Positions 16,334-24,917 are shown, numbered from the stretch's first letter. The stretch is 64,000 bases of DNA from Archangium sp. (GCA_030681645.1 JAUXRX010000018.1:248001-312000), one strand, 5' to 3'. The notes: generated by a model not told the origin, from the sequence alone. Made by a program: numbers and translations.

Positions 16334-18673
16334 ATGCCTCAACGAAGCGGACTCAACCTGTTGGTGCTCGCCGTTCTCGTCTGGGCAGCTTCCGCCGAGG
16401 CCGTTCCGTTCAACATCACCATCACGAACACGGGCACGAACACGGCCTACCCGTGGTCGGTGGGCTTGCTCACGTTGAGCCCGACCATCGCGATCGGTCT
16501 GAGCCCGCAGCCGGGATCGCCTTCGTACCCGACCTATTCGTACGCGAACTCGCACTGTGGGCTGAGCGACAGCTTCTGCAGCGGGGGCGGCTGCAACGAC
16601 AACGGCAACGCCATCGTCCTGGCGCAGCGCCTGGGGCTGACGCTGGGAGTGAACGCCTGGCTGGTTCCGGCGTTGGCGGCCGGTGGTAATGCCACGGCCA
16701 CGGTGGCGATCGACGCCCCGGTGGGCAGCCGCCTCTCGTTCATTGCCTGGATCAACAACACCTCGGTCTTCGACGACTTCGTCGCCTTCCACCCCGCGGG
16801 GGACGTGAACACCCTCTCCGTGCCCCTGTTCGATGCGATGGGTCAGCCGCTCCCGACTGTCGCCTTCGCGGTGGGCGGCTACGACACCAACTCCACCAGC
16901 CCCACCAACGGCAGCGGCGCCACCTGCTCGCTGGAGTGCCCTACGCAGACCACGGGTTGCTATGTCGCTCCGGGCAATGCCTCTATCGGCTTTCCTGGCA
17001 CCTATCCCCCTCAGCCGAGCACCACGCAGGCGCTGACGCTCGTGACGTCTGGGCTGGCGACCACCACCACCCCGCAGGTCACGTACACGCTCACCTACCG
17101 CAATCAGAGCGGCTCGCGGGTCAACAACTCGGTGCTCACCTACCGCTTGCCCGCGGGCGTCACCTTCGTCTCGGCCTCGAACGGCGTCACTCCCTCTGGC
17201 TCGACGGTGACCTGGAACATCAACCGCCTCAACGCCGGCGCGACGGGCTTCCAGACAGTGACGGTGAACCTGGGAGGCCTGGGTAGCACGACCGCTCACT
17301 CGGGTTCGATCGCCTGGACAGCCGGGGGCCGCAACTACAACCTGACGTCCAACGTGGTGACGACCTTGTACTCGGTGACGATGGTGCCAACCTGGACCTC
17401 GACCATCTCCACAGGGCACTTCACCGATGGGCTCGCCGTGGCTGACCTCGACGGCAGTCCCGGGAGCGAGCTCGTGGTGGTGGCGCCAGCGCGCGGCACC
17501 CTCTCGGGGCCGGGCCGCTCCATCGTGCTTCGCAGTGACACGGGGAACGAGGTCAGCACCTTCGCCACATCAGCAGGCCGCAACGTGATGGGGCTGCCCC
17601 TGACCGAGGAACTGGTCGGCGGAGGCACCCGCGAGTACGTGTTCGGGGAGGCTCACCCGGCGGCGCTGAGCGCGGCGGTCTTCGCGCGCCTTGGCACTTC
17701 GGGCTCGCTGTGGACCTCGCTGCCCTACGGCTACGCTTCGTATTGGAACATGGGCCCCTCGTCGGCCGACGTCTCTCCCTCCGCTGGGACGGAGCTTGTG
17801 GTCGCCGACTGGGACGGGCACGTGAGCCTGCTCACGGGCAGCTCAGGTGCTGCGCCGGTGACGTACAACACCTGGGACGCCGACGGGGACCACGCCTTTG
17901 GCCACGTGGCCCTCGCTGACATCGACGTCGACGGTACTCTCGAGGCGGTGATCTTCGGGAACACGCTGGGCACAGTGATCGCGCTCAACGCCGAGACGAT
18001 GACCCTGCAGTGGAAGAGCGCCTCGCTCAAGACCCTCTACGGCGACGCCGCCTACGGCAGCGGCCCCGCGATCGGCGACATCGATGGCGACAACAGCGCG
18101 GAGATCGTCGTCGCCACGCGTGGCACCACCAGCGACATCTACGCCTTCAACCAACTCGGCGTCTGCGAGCACCGGTTCGATCCAGGAGGCAGCTTCACCT
18201 ACACCTCCCCGGTCATCGGCCATGTGGATGGGAGCGGGCTGAAGTCGGTCGTCGCCCTCTCTTCCTCCACCTCGGTGCTCTCGGTGATGCGAGCGGCCAC
18301 GCCGGGCTGCGCGGCCGCAGGCGGGCTGATCGTCTGGCAGCACACCATCAAGGCCGGCGAGGGCTCCGCGTTCACGCCGATTCTCTATGACGTCACGGGC
18401 GACGGCGTGCTCGACGTCATCGCGGCCTCGAAGACCCGACTCGAGGTGATCGACGTGAAGAACCGCAACGTCGTCCTCGCCTTCGAAGACCCCACTGCGA
18501 CCTTCACTCCCTCGGGGGTGATCGCGAACGCCGACGGAGCGGGGGCGCGCGAGCTCTACGTGACGGGCTGGCGAAACTCGAAGGTGTACCGGCTGCCACT
18601 TCCGGCCACCGCCACCTCGCCCAACGACTGGACCACCTTCATGGGCGGCAACACCCGCACGGGAGCACGGTAG
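16334..18673 (+). CDS. Large secreted FG-GAP/VCBS repeat protein with DUF11-like domain
   Basis: 779 aa with a signal peptide (LNLLVLAVLVWAASAEAV). Residues ~24-230 form a beta-rich domain with Cys pairs (HCGLSDSFCSGGGC, CSLECPTQTTGC). Residues ~235-340 look like a DUF11/conserved-repeat domain (TYTLTYRNQSGSRVNNSVLT). Residues ~360-770 carry FG-GAP-like repeats, each with an Asp-rich calcium loop (VADLDGSPGSELVVV, DIDVDGTLEAVIFG, DIDGDNSAEIVVA, DVTGDGVLDVIAAS), so probably a beta-propeller. There is no MYXO-CTERM tail. The 204 bp before it include an AT-richer patch (~16260-16285) that may hold its promoter. It is followed after 2 bp by a small lipoprotein gene. Confidence 0.85.
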   Translation: MPQRSGLNLLVLAVLVWAASAEAVPFNITITNTGTNTAYPWSVGLLTLSPTIAIGLSPQPGSPSYPTYSYANSHCGLSDSFCSGGGCNDNGNAIVLAQRLGLTLGVNAWLVPALAAGGNATATVAIDAPVGSRLSFIAWINNTSVFDDFVAFHPAGDVNTLSVPLFDAMGQPLPTVAFAVGGYDTNSTSPTNGSGATCSLECPTQTTGCYVAPGNASIGFPGTYPPQPSTTQALTLVTSGLATTTTPQVTYTLTYRNQSGSRVNNSVLTYRLPAGVTFVSASNGVTPSGSTVTWNINRLNAGATGFQTVTVNLGGLGSTTAHSGSIAWTAGGRNYNLTSNVVTTLYSVTMVPTWTSTISTGHFTDGLAVADLDGSPGSELVVVAPARGTLSGPGRSIVLRSDTGNEVSTFATSAGRNVMGLPLTEELVGGGTREYVFGEAHPAALSAAVFARLGTSGSLWTSLPYGYASYWNMGPSSADVSPSAGTELVVADWDGHVSLLTGSSGAAPVTYNTWDADGDHAFGHVALADIDVDGTLEAVIFGNTLGTVIALNAETMTLQWKSASLKTLYGDAAYGSGPAIGDIDGDNSAEIVVATRGTTSDIYAFNQLGVCEHRFDPGGSFTYTSPVIGHVDGSGLKSVVALSSSTSVLSVMRAATPGCAAAGGLIVWQHTIKAGEGSAFTPILYDVTGDGVLDVIAASKTRLEVIDVKNRNVVLAFEDPTATFTPSGVIANADGAGARELYVTGWRNSKVYRLPLPATATSPNDWTTFMGGNTRTGAR

Positions 18674-18675
18674 AC

Positions 18676-18891
18676 ATGCCCACGAAGCTCTTCTTGGCCG
18701 TGATGCTCTTCGTTGCGACGATGCAGACCTCCTGTGGGGGCACCGAGGAGCCCGAACTGGTCCTTGAGGCGGCTGCGCCGGACTACCTGCCGTCTGCTGT
18801 CCCGCACGAAGGCCTCGACCTGGGGATGGTGGTGTCCTCGGGCATTATCCCGTCCGCGAACATCCCTCCTGGCCCCGAATCAGATCGCTGA
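18676..18891 (+). CDS. Small lipoprotein
   Basis: 71 aa. Signal FLAVMLFVATMQTSCGG gives a lipobox ending in Cys 19, leaving a mature peptide of ~53 residues, acidic then Pro-rich (EEPELVLEAAAPDYLPSA, IIPSANIPPGPESDR). It starts 2 bp after the FG-GAP protein stop, so the two are likely co-transcribed. Function unknown. Confidence 0.6.
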   Translation: MPTKLFLAVMLFVATMQTSCGGTEEPELVLEAAAPDYLPSAVPHEGLDLGMVVSSGIIPSANIPPGPESDR

Positions 18892-19051
18892 CGTGTCTCA
18901 GGGGCCGGCTTGATTCGGAGGCGAATGCCGGGCGTTCAGGCGGGAATTGTCAGTGGGGAGTCACGGCCAGGATCGTGCCATCCCCTGGAGCGCTGCTAGC
19001 TTCATTGTGAGGCTGCCCCCGCAGCCATCGGCAAAGACGGAAGAGTTACCC

Positions 19052-19144
19052 ATGGTGAAGAGCACATTTCGGCCTGAGGACCTTCGGACCGAAAAGGCTG
19101 ATTCACGGGGCGCGCCCGATGCGTCCGGAGACACCACTCCATGA
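19052..19144 (+). CDS. Very small protein, first of an overlapping pair
   Basis: 30 aa (MVKSTFRPEDLRTEKADSRG, then APDASGDTTP). A strong ribosome site (GGAAGAG, 19039-19045) sits six bases before the ATG. Its stop overlaps the next start in ATGA, which argues that it is translated. It is hydrophilic, without Cys. It may be a leader peptide for the downstream gene or a peptide product in its own right. No family is recognised. Confidence 0.45.
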   Translation: MVKSTFRPEDLRTEKADSRGAPDASGDTTP

Positions 19145-19338
19145 GTGACGAACGCGTCGACAGGCCGCGGGTGCCCGGCAAACGTCTCTACGTCCCACCT
19201 TGCATGAAGTCGCACTCGAGCAACGGGCTCGCGCCGCTGCTGATGGCGACTCCTCCCGGCCCCGGCGAGCGGTGCTGCAGCGAGCTCGAAGACATCATCA
19301 CAGGTTGCCCGGTCAGCGGCGTGTATCCGGACTGCTGA
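19141..19338 (+). CDS. Small Cys-containing peptide, possible RiPP-like precursor
   Basis: 65 aa, coupled to the preceding 30-aa gene (ATGA). A GGAG lies ten bases upstream. The first half is basic with GKRLYVPPCMKSHSSNGLAP, a K-x-Y-x-x-P pattern seen in short precursor-like peptides. The end is Cys-rich (ERCCSELEDIITGCPVSG then VYPDC, four Cys). No maturase, radical SAM enzyme or peptidase gene is adjacent, so a modified-peptide role is only a suggestion. A bidirectional hairpin follows the stop. Confidence 0.45.
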   Translation: MSDERVDRPRVPGKRLYVPPCMKSHSSNGLAPLLMATPPGPGERCCSELEDIITGCPVSGVYPDC

Positions 19339-19346
19339 CACGGCCA

Positions 19347-19380
19347 CGGGCCGCCTCCGAAGAAGTCCGGAAGCGGCCCG
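19347..19380. terminator. Hairpin between convergent genes
   Basis: CGGGCCGC / GCGGCCCG (8 bp) continues inward with TCCG/CGGA after one mismatch. It lies between the stop of the small-peptide gene (19338) and the stop of ahcY (19406) and could end transcription from both sides. No long T-run is present on either side. Confidence 0.5.
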
Positions 19381-19405
19381 CGTTCACTTCATGACGACCT
19401 GAAAC

Positions 19406-20743
19406 TCAGTACCGGTAGTGGTCCGGCTTGAACGGCCCATCGACCGAGAGGCCCATGTACTTCGCCTGCGTCTCGGTGAGCTTGGTGAGCTTCGCGCCGA
19501 CCTTGCCCAGGTGCAGCCGCGCCACGTGCTCGTCGAGCTTCTTGGGCAGCACGTACACCTTGCCGGCCTCGAACTTGTTCCCCGTGTCGATCGCGCCCCA
19601 CAGCGCCAGCTGCGCGAGGGTCTGGTTGGTGAACGAGTTGCTCATCACGAACGACGGGTGACCCGAGGCGCAGCCCAGGTTCACCAGGCGGCCGCGCGCC
19701 AGCAGGGTGAGGCGCTTGCCGTTGGGGAAGATGAACTGGTCGACCTGCGGCTTGACGTTCTCCTCGCGGATCTCCGGGTTCTTCTCGAGCCAGCTGACCT
19801 GGATCTCGGAATCGAAGTGACCGATGTTGGCGAGGATCACCCCGTCCTTCATCGCGGTCATGTGCTCGCCGGTGACCACGTCGACGCAGCCCGTCGCCGT
19901 GCACACGATGTCGGCCAGCGGCGCGGCCTGCTCCATCGTCATCACGTGGAAGCCTTCCATCGTCGCCTGCAGCGCGTTGATGGGGTCGATCTCGGTGACG
20001 TACACGCGCGCGCCCATGCCCTTGGCGGCCTGCGCGCAGCCCTTGCCCACGTCGCCGTAGCCGGCGACGACGACGATCTTGCCGGCGATCATCACGTCGG
20101 TGGCGCGCTTGACGCCGTCGAGGAACGACTCACGGCAGCCGTACAGGTTGTCGAACTTCGACTTGGTGACCGAGTCGTTGACGTTGATCGCGGGGATCTT
20201 CAGCTCGCCCTTCTTCGACATCTCGTAGAGGCGGTGCACGCCCGTGGTCGTCTCTTCCGAGAGGCCCTTGATCGCGTCCGGGCCCTTGAAGAGCTCGGGG
20301 TGCTTGTTGTGCACCCACATCGTCAGGTCGCCACCGTCGTCGAGGATCATGTTCGGACCCTTGCCGTCCTTGAACGCGAAGAGCTGCGCCTCGAGGCACC
20401 AGTCGGCCTCCTCGAGCGTCTGGCCCTTCCACGCGAACACCGGCACGCCGCTCTTGGCGATCGCCGCCGCGGCCTGGTCCTGCGTCGAGAAGATGTTGCA
20501 CGAGGTCCAGGTGACCTCGGCGCCGAGCGAGGTCAGCGTCTCGATCAGCACCGCCGTCTGCGTGGTCATGTGCAGGCAGCCGGCGACGCGGGCGCCCTTG
20601 AGCGGAAACTTGCCCGCCCACTCGGCGCGCACGGCCATCAGGCCCGGCATCTCCTTCTCGGCGATGGCGATCTCCTTGCGGCCCCACTCAGCGAGCTTGG
20701 GGTCGGCGATCTTGTAGGCAGGGAAAGCGGTCTTGTGTTCCAT
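19406..20743 (-). CDS. ahcY: Adenosylhomocysteinase
   Basis: 445 aa. It hydrolyses S-adenosylhomocysteine to adenosine and homocysteine in the cytosol, completing the SAM cycle. The NAD-binding motif VVVAGYGDVGKGCAQAAKGM, the substrate motif HMTTQTAVLIETL and the C-terminal KPDHYRY are all present. The start MEHKTAFPAYKIADPKLAEW is conserved in the family. It begins only 23 bp after the stop of the ArsR-methyltransferase gene, so the pair is probably one operon controlled from the promoter at ~21797-21825. Confidence 0.96.
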   Translation of the reverse strand: MEHKTAFPAYKIADPKLAEWGRKEIAIAEKEMPGLMAVRAEWAGKFPLKGARVAGCLHMTTQTAVLIETLTSLGAEVTWTSCNIFSTQDQAAAAIAKSGVPVFAWKGQTLEEADWCLEAQLFAFKDGKGPNMILDDGGDLTMWVHNKHPELFKGPDAIKGLSEETTTGVHRLYEMSKKGELKIPAINVNDSVTKSKFDNLYGCRESFLDGVKRATDVMIAGKIVVVAGYGDVGKGCAQAAKGMGARVYVTEIDPINALQATMEGFHVMTMEQAAPLADIVCTATGCVDVVTGEHMTAMKDGVILANIGHFDSEIQVSWLEKNPEIREENVKPQVDQFIFPNGKRLTLLARGRLVNLGCASGHPSFVMSNSFTNQTLAQLALWGAIDTGNKFEAGKVYVLPKKLDEHVARLHLGKVGAKLTKLTETQAKYMGLSVDGPFKPDHYRY

Positions 20744-20766
20744 GGGTCAATCCTTGGGTTGGGAGT

Positions 20767-21783
20767 TCACTGCGGGGAATGCGACAGCGGTTTCTGGGCG
20801 ACCCAGGCGTGCCAGGTGACTGACGCGTCGGGACCGACCGGGTGAAAGGAGTTGGGGATGCCGACGTCCCCCAGGAAATGCATGCCGGCTTCCTTCGTGA
20901 AGCGCTTCACGTCTTCGGCGCCGAAGCCCAGCCAGACGTCGCCGGCCTCGGTGCGCAGCGCGTCGAGCTCGTGGGGCAGGTAGTCCATCACCACCAGGTG
21001 GCCGCCCTTCTTGAGCAGCCGCGAGAACGCCTGCACCGCCGAGCCGGGGCGCGAGGCGTGGTGGAGAATGCGGCCCGCGAACACCAGGTCTGCCCCGCCC
21101 GCGGCGTCCACCCGCTGCACCAGCGTCGCGTCGTCGTAGCTGCCGGGGAAGAGGCTCACGTGGTGAAAGCCGCGCGCCGCCACCCGCTCGGCCACCCGCG
21201 CCAGCTGCGCCTGGCTGCGATCGACCGCGATCACCCGCGCGAACAACGGCGCCAGCACGTCGAGCGAGAGCCCTTCACCCGTGCCCACGTCGACGGCGAG
21301 CCCGCGGCCCGGCATCAACAGCGAGAGCGCCGACAGGTGCGCGAGGTGCTCGGGGGAAGCAGGCACCGACGCCGTCGACGTCGACGCGGGCGCCTGCTCG
21401 AAGTGCGAGCGGCCGTGCTCTTCACGCGCCGCCACCATGCCCGGAACCCGCGCCAGCGAGCCGTCGATCAGGCAGAGCCGGCGCCCTTCCGACAGCGCCT
21501 CGGTCAGCACCGGATCGCCGTTGATGGTCGCGAGGTCCGTGCGCAGGAAGAGCCGCGTGCCGTCCTTGCGCGCGTCGAGCAGCCCCGCCTCGCGCAGCGG
21601 CGACACCTTCCGGCTCATCTGCGGCTGGCTGTCCTCGAGGAGCGTCGCCAGCTCGGAGACCGACAGCTCTTCTGCTTCACACAGCGCCAGCAGCTGCAGC
21701 CGGCCCGGCTCTGCCAGCAGGCGAAAGAGCTCCACGCGCGGAAGCCGCGGGGAAGGCGTCGCCTGGGTCAGGGCCGGAAGCAC
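20767..21783 (-). CDS. sahR: SahR-type ArsR regulator with SAM-methyltransferase-like sensor domain
   Basis: 338 aa, GTG start. Residues ~15-95 are an ArsR winged helix (RVELFRLLAEPGRLQLLALC, SVSELATLLEDSQPQMSRKV). Residues ~145-330 are a class I methyltransferase-like fold (LAVDVGTGEGLSLDVLAPLF, DLVFAGRILHHASRPG). In Proteobacteria, SahR proteins of this design repress SAM-cycle genes (ahcY, metK, metH/metE, metF) and are released by S-adenosylhomocysteine. Placement directly before ahcY fits this closely. An imperfect palindrome sits in its own promoter, suggesting autoregulation. A catalytic methyltransferase with a fused DNA-binding domain is the less likely alternative. Confidence 0.85.
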   Translation of the reverse strand: MLPALTQATPSPRLPRVELFRLLAEPGRLQLLALCEAEELSVSELATLLEDSQPQMSRKVSPLREAGLLDARKDGTRLFLRTDLATINGDPVLTEALSEGRRLCLIDGSLARVPGMVAAREEHGRSHFEQAPASTSTASVPASPEHLAHLSALSLLMPGRGLAVDVGTGEGLSLDVLAPLFARVIAVDRSQAQLARVAERVAARGFHHVSLFPGSYDDATLVQRVDAAGGADLVFAGRILHHASRPGSAVQAFSRLLKKGGHLVVMDYLPHELDALRTEAGDVWLGFGAEDVKRFTKEAGMHFLGDVGIPNSFHPVGPDASVTWHAWVAQKPLSHSPQ

Positions 21784-21796
21784 GCCCTATCAATAG

Positions 21797-21825
21797 TGCA
21801 TTCATGCGCAACGATGCAAGTACTT
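21797..21825 (-). promoter_or_regulatory. Putative sahR-ahcY promoter with palindromic operator
   Basis: On the minus strand a possible -35 (TTGCAT) and -10 (TATTGA) are 18 bp apart, just upstream of the GTG at 21783. The spacer holds an imperfect 22-bp palindrome (21797-21818): arms TGCAT/ATGCA, centre TGCGCA, 16 of 22 positions symmetric. This is the layout of a repressor site, most simply for SahR itself. The promoter elements are matched by eye only. Confidence 0.55.
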
Positions 21826-21840
21826 CTCAAGTCGCTGAAA

Positions 21841-23181
21841 TCAGGGCGCGCAACGGCGAATTCCCCAGACTTCCCGCCCCTGCTTCCAAGCGAACGTGGC
21901 CATCGCCTCGCGGCTGGGAGGGAGGCGCACGGAGTCCATGCCGGTGCCGACGAGCCGTCGCTGCGTGCCCCGTTCGTTGACCAGCCAGAGCGCGGTGGTG
22001 CCTTCGAGGCCCACCAGGAGGACGCGGCCGCGGTGCTCGTTCGCCTGCTGCCCGCTCAGGGCCGGCACCGGGAACGGGGTGATCGCCCGGGGCGCGGTGG
22101 CCGTGAGGAGATCGTCCCAGAAGACCGGCTGACTCGTTGGCCCCGCAGGAACGCCCGCCACGATGGCCGACTCGAGATCGATCAACGCCAGCAGCGGTCC
22201 CACGCCTCCGTCGCGCAGCAACACGAGGTCGGCCGTCCGCGTCACGCCACCGGACCAGGCGAGCGATTCCCCGGTCTGACTCAGGCGCAGGGTGCCATCG
22301 GTGTCCGCGCCCACCGAGCGCACGCCTCCATCGCTGAGCGAGCGCAGTTGCACCTCTCCATTCACGATCGCAGCGGCGAAGTCTCCCGAGAGGTCGAGCG
22401 TCGTTGGCGAGGCCCAGCCCGCTTCAGCCGTGGAACCGCCATCGGCGTCGAGCGTCGTGAACACCACGCCTGCGTCGTCGAGCGTGGCGAGGATCAACGA
22501 GTCGCCCCGGCTGGTGGCGAGGCTGGCTCCGGCGTCGAGCGTGACGAGCGCCTCCAGCTCGAGCTCACGGGAGAGCCAGCGCGCTTCTTCTGCGCTGACG
22601 AGCGCGAAGCCCCGCGGGGTGGCGAGCAGGAACCAGGGCGCCACGACCTTCGTCGACAGCTGCACCGCGGCCGAGCCATCGACCACCCCGTCGCAGTCGT
22701 TGTCGAGGCCATCGCAGCTGATCTCGTCGGCTTCGAAGTCCGGGCCGTACGACTGAACCTCGCACGCCCGGAAGGCGCCCTCGAGGCAGCGCTGCCGCGC
22801 ACCGGCACAGACGCCGAACGTCCGCTCGCAGACCGGGGGGAGCGCGATCTCCTCGTCCACCAGTCCGTCGCAGTCGTCGTCGAGCCCGTTGCAGCGCTCT
22901 GCCATCGCGCCGATCGCCCCCTCGCACGCGCCCCACTCGGTGCCGGCGCAGCGCTGAACGCCCGGCACACACGTGCCCTGGCTGCTGCCGCAGCGGCGCT
23001 CTTCTCCGTCGCGGCACTCGCAGCGCCCCGTCGCCCCGGCGACGCGGCAGAAGCCCTCGCGGCAGGCCGTGTCGGACGGACACTCGCCTTCCGCACCGCA
23101 GGTGATGCGGCAATCGAGCGGACGGGGATCGTAGATGCGGCAACCGGCGATGAAGAGCCACACCACGAGGACCCTCACCAT
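21841..23181 (-). CDS. Lipoprotein with MopE-like repeats and C-terminal propeller-like domain
   Basis: 446 aa. Signal MVRVLVVWLFIAGCRIYD has a lipobox (FIAGC). Residues ~20-75 are Cys-rich (CGAEGECPSDTACREGFC, CECRDGEERRCGS). Two MopE/VWF-like motifs follow: CNGLDDDCDGLVDE (~97-110) and CDGLDNDCDGVVDG (~155-168). The remaining ~270 residues are beta-rich with periodic Asp-Gly-Gly turns and look like a beta-propeller. The start is either the ATG at 23181 (7-bp overlap with the PEGA gene stop) or the next GTG at 23178 (4-bp overlap). Calcium or metal binding is inferred; function unknown. Confidence 0.8.
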   Translation of the reverse strand: MVRVLVVWLFIAGCRIYDPRPLDCRITCGAEGECPSDTACREGFCRVAGATGRCECRDGEERRCGSSQGTCVPGVQRCAGTEWGACEGAIGAMAERCNGLDDDCDGLVDEEIALPPVCERTFGVCAGARQRCLEGAFRACEVQSYGPDFEADEISCDGLDNDCDGVVDGSAAVQLSTKVVAPWFLLATPRGFALVSAEEARWLSRELELEALVTLDAGASLATSRGDSLILATLDDAGVVFTTLDADGGSTAEAGWASPTTLDLSGDFAAAIVNGEVQLRSLSDGGVRSVGADTDGTLRLSQTGESLAWSGGVTRTADLVLLRDGGVGPLLALIDLESAIVAGVPAGPTSQPVFWDDLLTATAPRAITPFPVPALSGQQANEHRGRVLLVGLEGTTALWLVNERGTQRRLVGTGMDSVRLPPSREAMATFAWKQGREVWGIRRCAP

Positions 23182-23789
23182 CGCGCGCCCCAGCTCAGCA
23201 CGCCGCCGCCGCTCGTCGGCACGAACACCAGCGCGGGGAGATCGGTGCGCGGGCCGAACAGCTGCAGTCCCGTGACGAGCAGCCCCGCGGCCATCACCGC
23301 CACGCCGGCCCCGGTGAAGAACCAGCTCCAGGTCTGCGCGCTCAGGCCCGACGCCTCGAGCCGGCGGGCGCTCTCGTCCCAGCCGCCGCCACGCTCGTAG
23401 AGCAGGCTCACCTCTCTTCCGGCCGCGCGCGCGGGCAGCTGCAGCAGGAGCCCCAGCCCGAAGCCCAGCGCCCCGCCTCCGAGGGTGACCAGCCCTGCGA
23501 TCGGCGCGGGCCGGGGAGGGAAGGCGTGCACGAGGGAGAGGGTGAGCCTTCGTTCTTCGCCGGCCACCAGGGAGATCGTCTGCGAGACGACCGCGCCCTG
23601 CAGCTCGGCCGTCACCGTGTGTACGCCCGGCGCGAGCGTCTCGCTGCGCGGCGAGAGGCCGGCGAGCACCCCGTCGATCGTGATCGCCGCGCCAGGCGGG
23701 GAGGTGGCGACGATGAGCAGGCTGCGGTCCGCTTCCACGCCGGGCGCCGCGGCTGAGACGAACACGAGGAGGAACGCGAGGCGACGCAC
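23175..23789 (-). CDS. PEGA-domain membrane protein
   Basis: 204 aa. A signal peptide (LAFLLVFVSAAAPGVEA) is followed by a PEGA domain (~25-90) with SPPGAAITIDGVLAGLSPRS and ETLAPGVHTVTAE, a small surface beta fold. Two later hydrophobic helices (GLVTLGGGALGFGLGLLLQL, GAGVAVMAAGLLVTGLQLF) anchor it in the membrane. Its stop overlaps the downstream lipoprotein gene. Only 51 bp separate it from the divergent ion-channel gene, so their promoters must overlap. Confidence 0.8.
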   Translation of the reverse strand: MRRLAFLLVFVSAAAPGVEADRSLLIVATSPPGAAITIDGVLAGLSPRSETLAPGVHTVTAELQGAVVSQTISLVAGEERRLTLSLVHAFPPRPAPIAGLVTLGGGALGFGLGLLLQLPARAAGREVSLLYERGGGWDESARRLEASGLSAQTWSWFFTGAGVAVMAAGLLVTGLQLFGPRTDLPALVFVPTSGGGVLSWGARW

Positions 23790-23840
23790 GGGCGAGGGAG
23801 GTTAGACCGTTCACGTCAGAAAACTGGCCCGAAGGCCCGG

Positions 23841-24851
23841 GTGGGCTCTGCTCGGCGGGTGCTCGCCCTGCTCTGCGCCCTCGCCTTGACCCAGTCGCCG
23901 CCCGAGCGCGTGTCGGTGGGCGCGCACCTGCGCAACGTCGAGGTGATCAACCTCGAAGAGAACTCGTACTTCGCCTCGTTCGTGCTCTGGGTGAGCTGGC
24001 GCGGCGAGCGCGACCCGACGAAGGGCCTGCGCTTCGTCAACCTGATCGAGGCCTGGGCCCTCACGCTCGCGCCGGTGTACGACGAGCCGCTCACGCTGCC
24101 CGACGGGCGCAGGTACCAGCGCTTCGTGGGCGAAGGCCGCTTCTTCCACAAGTTCGAGCTCGCCTCGTTCCCCCTCGACAGCCAGCAGATCGTGCTCGAG
24201 CTGGAAGACGCGCAGCGCGCCGAGACCGAGCTGGTGCTCGAGGCTGATCCCGCCAGTGGGCTGTCCCCCGACTTGAGGGTGCCGGGGTGGACGGTGAAGG
24301 GCCCCGTGCTCGAGGTCTCGCACGTGAGCTACCCCGGCGCGCTGGGGTTGCCCTCCGACGGCGCTCACTCGCGCGTGCGCTTCGGCGTCACCCTCGAGCG
24401 GCCCTGGCGCGTGTTCTTCATCACCATGTTCCCGCCGATCCTCCTGGTGATGATGTGCTGCTGGTTCATCTTCTTCCTGCGCCCCATTCACGTGGAGGCG
24501 CGCGTGGGCACCGCCGTCACCGCGCTGCTCACCATCGTCTTCCTGCAGCTCGCCTTCACCGACGATCTCCCGTACCTGGGCACCACGGTGCTGCTCGACC
24601 AGGTGTTCAACTTCTCGTACGCGATCATCACCGCGGTGCTCGCCGAGTGCGTGGTGGTGATGCGCTGGCACGATCGCGCCGTGGCCATCGAGACCTCGCT
24701 GCCCGCCATGCCCGAGTCAGAGCGCCCCGGCCTCGACGCCGAACGCCGGGCCGCCCGGGAGAAGTTCGAGCGCATCGATTCCCGCTCGAAGTGGCTCTTC
24801 CCCGTGGCGTACGCGGTGGGGTGTCTGGCCATCGTGGCCACGCACGTCTAG
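23841..24851 (+). CDS. Pentameric ligand-gated ion channel homologue
   Basis: 336 aa, GTG start, signal peptide (RRVLALLCALALTQS). Residues ~22-195 form the beta-sandwich ligand-binding domain. The conserved loop reads FPLDSQQIVLEL without the two Cys of eukaryotic Cys-loop receptors, as in bacterial GLIC/ELIC. M1 is FFITMFPPILLVMMCCWFIF with the family Pro. M2 begins EARVGTAVTALLTIVFLQLA, with Glu at the intracellular mouth as in cation-selective members. M3 follows (VFNFSYAIITAVLAECVVVM) and M4 ends the protein (WLFPVAYAVGCLAIV). It would form a homopentamer in the inner membrane; the ligand is unknown. Cation selectivity is an inference from the Glu. Confidence 0.88.
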   Translation: MGSARRVLALLCALALTQSPPERVSVGAHLRNVEVINLEENSYFASFVLWVSWRGERDPTKGLRFVNLIEAWALTLAPVYDEPLTLPDGRRYQRFVGEGRFFHKFELASFPLDSQQIVLELEDAQRAETELVLEADPASGLSPDLRVPGWTVKGPVLEVSHVSYPGALGLPSDGAHSRVRFGVTLERPWRVFFITMFPPILLVMMCCWFIFFLRPIHVEARVGTAVTALLTIVFLQLAFTDDLPYLGTTVLLDQVFNFSYAIITAVLAECVVVMRWHDRAVAIETSLPAMPESERPGLDAERRAAREKFERIDSRSKWLFPVAYAVGCLAIVATHV

Positions 24852-24856
24852 GGCAC

Positions 24857-24892
24857 AAAACAAAACCCCCGGCGCCGCGTGGGCACCGGGGG
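24857..24892 (-). terminator. Intrinsic terminator of the 24918-25508 lipoprotein gene
   Basis: A stem CCCCCGGTGCC/GGCGCCGGGGG (one mismatch, 5-nt loop) on the minus strand is followed by TTTTGTTTT. It lies 25 bp past the lipoprotein stop. It also separates that gene from the convergent ion-channel gene. Confidence 0.85.
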
Positions 24893-24917
24893 CTGGAAGC
24901 TGGAAGCGAAGCGGCGG

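Noticed and set aside
20744..20766. Separate promoter or riboswitch for ahcY
   Set aside because: Only 23 bp separate ahcY from the upstream gene, too short for either; co-transcription is simpler.
21813..21830. AAGTACTT similarity between the sahR upstream region and the TetR operator at 63847
   Set aside because: The shared core is a short palindrome and the two regulators belong to different families; likely chance.
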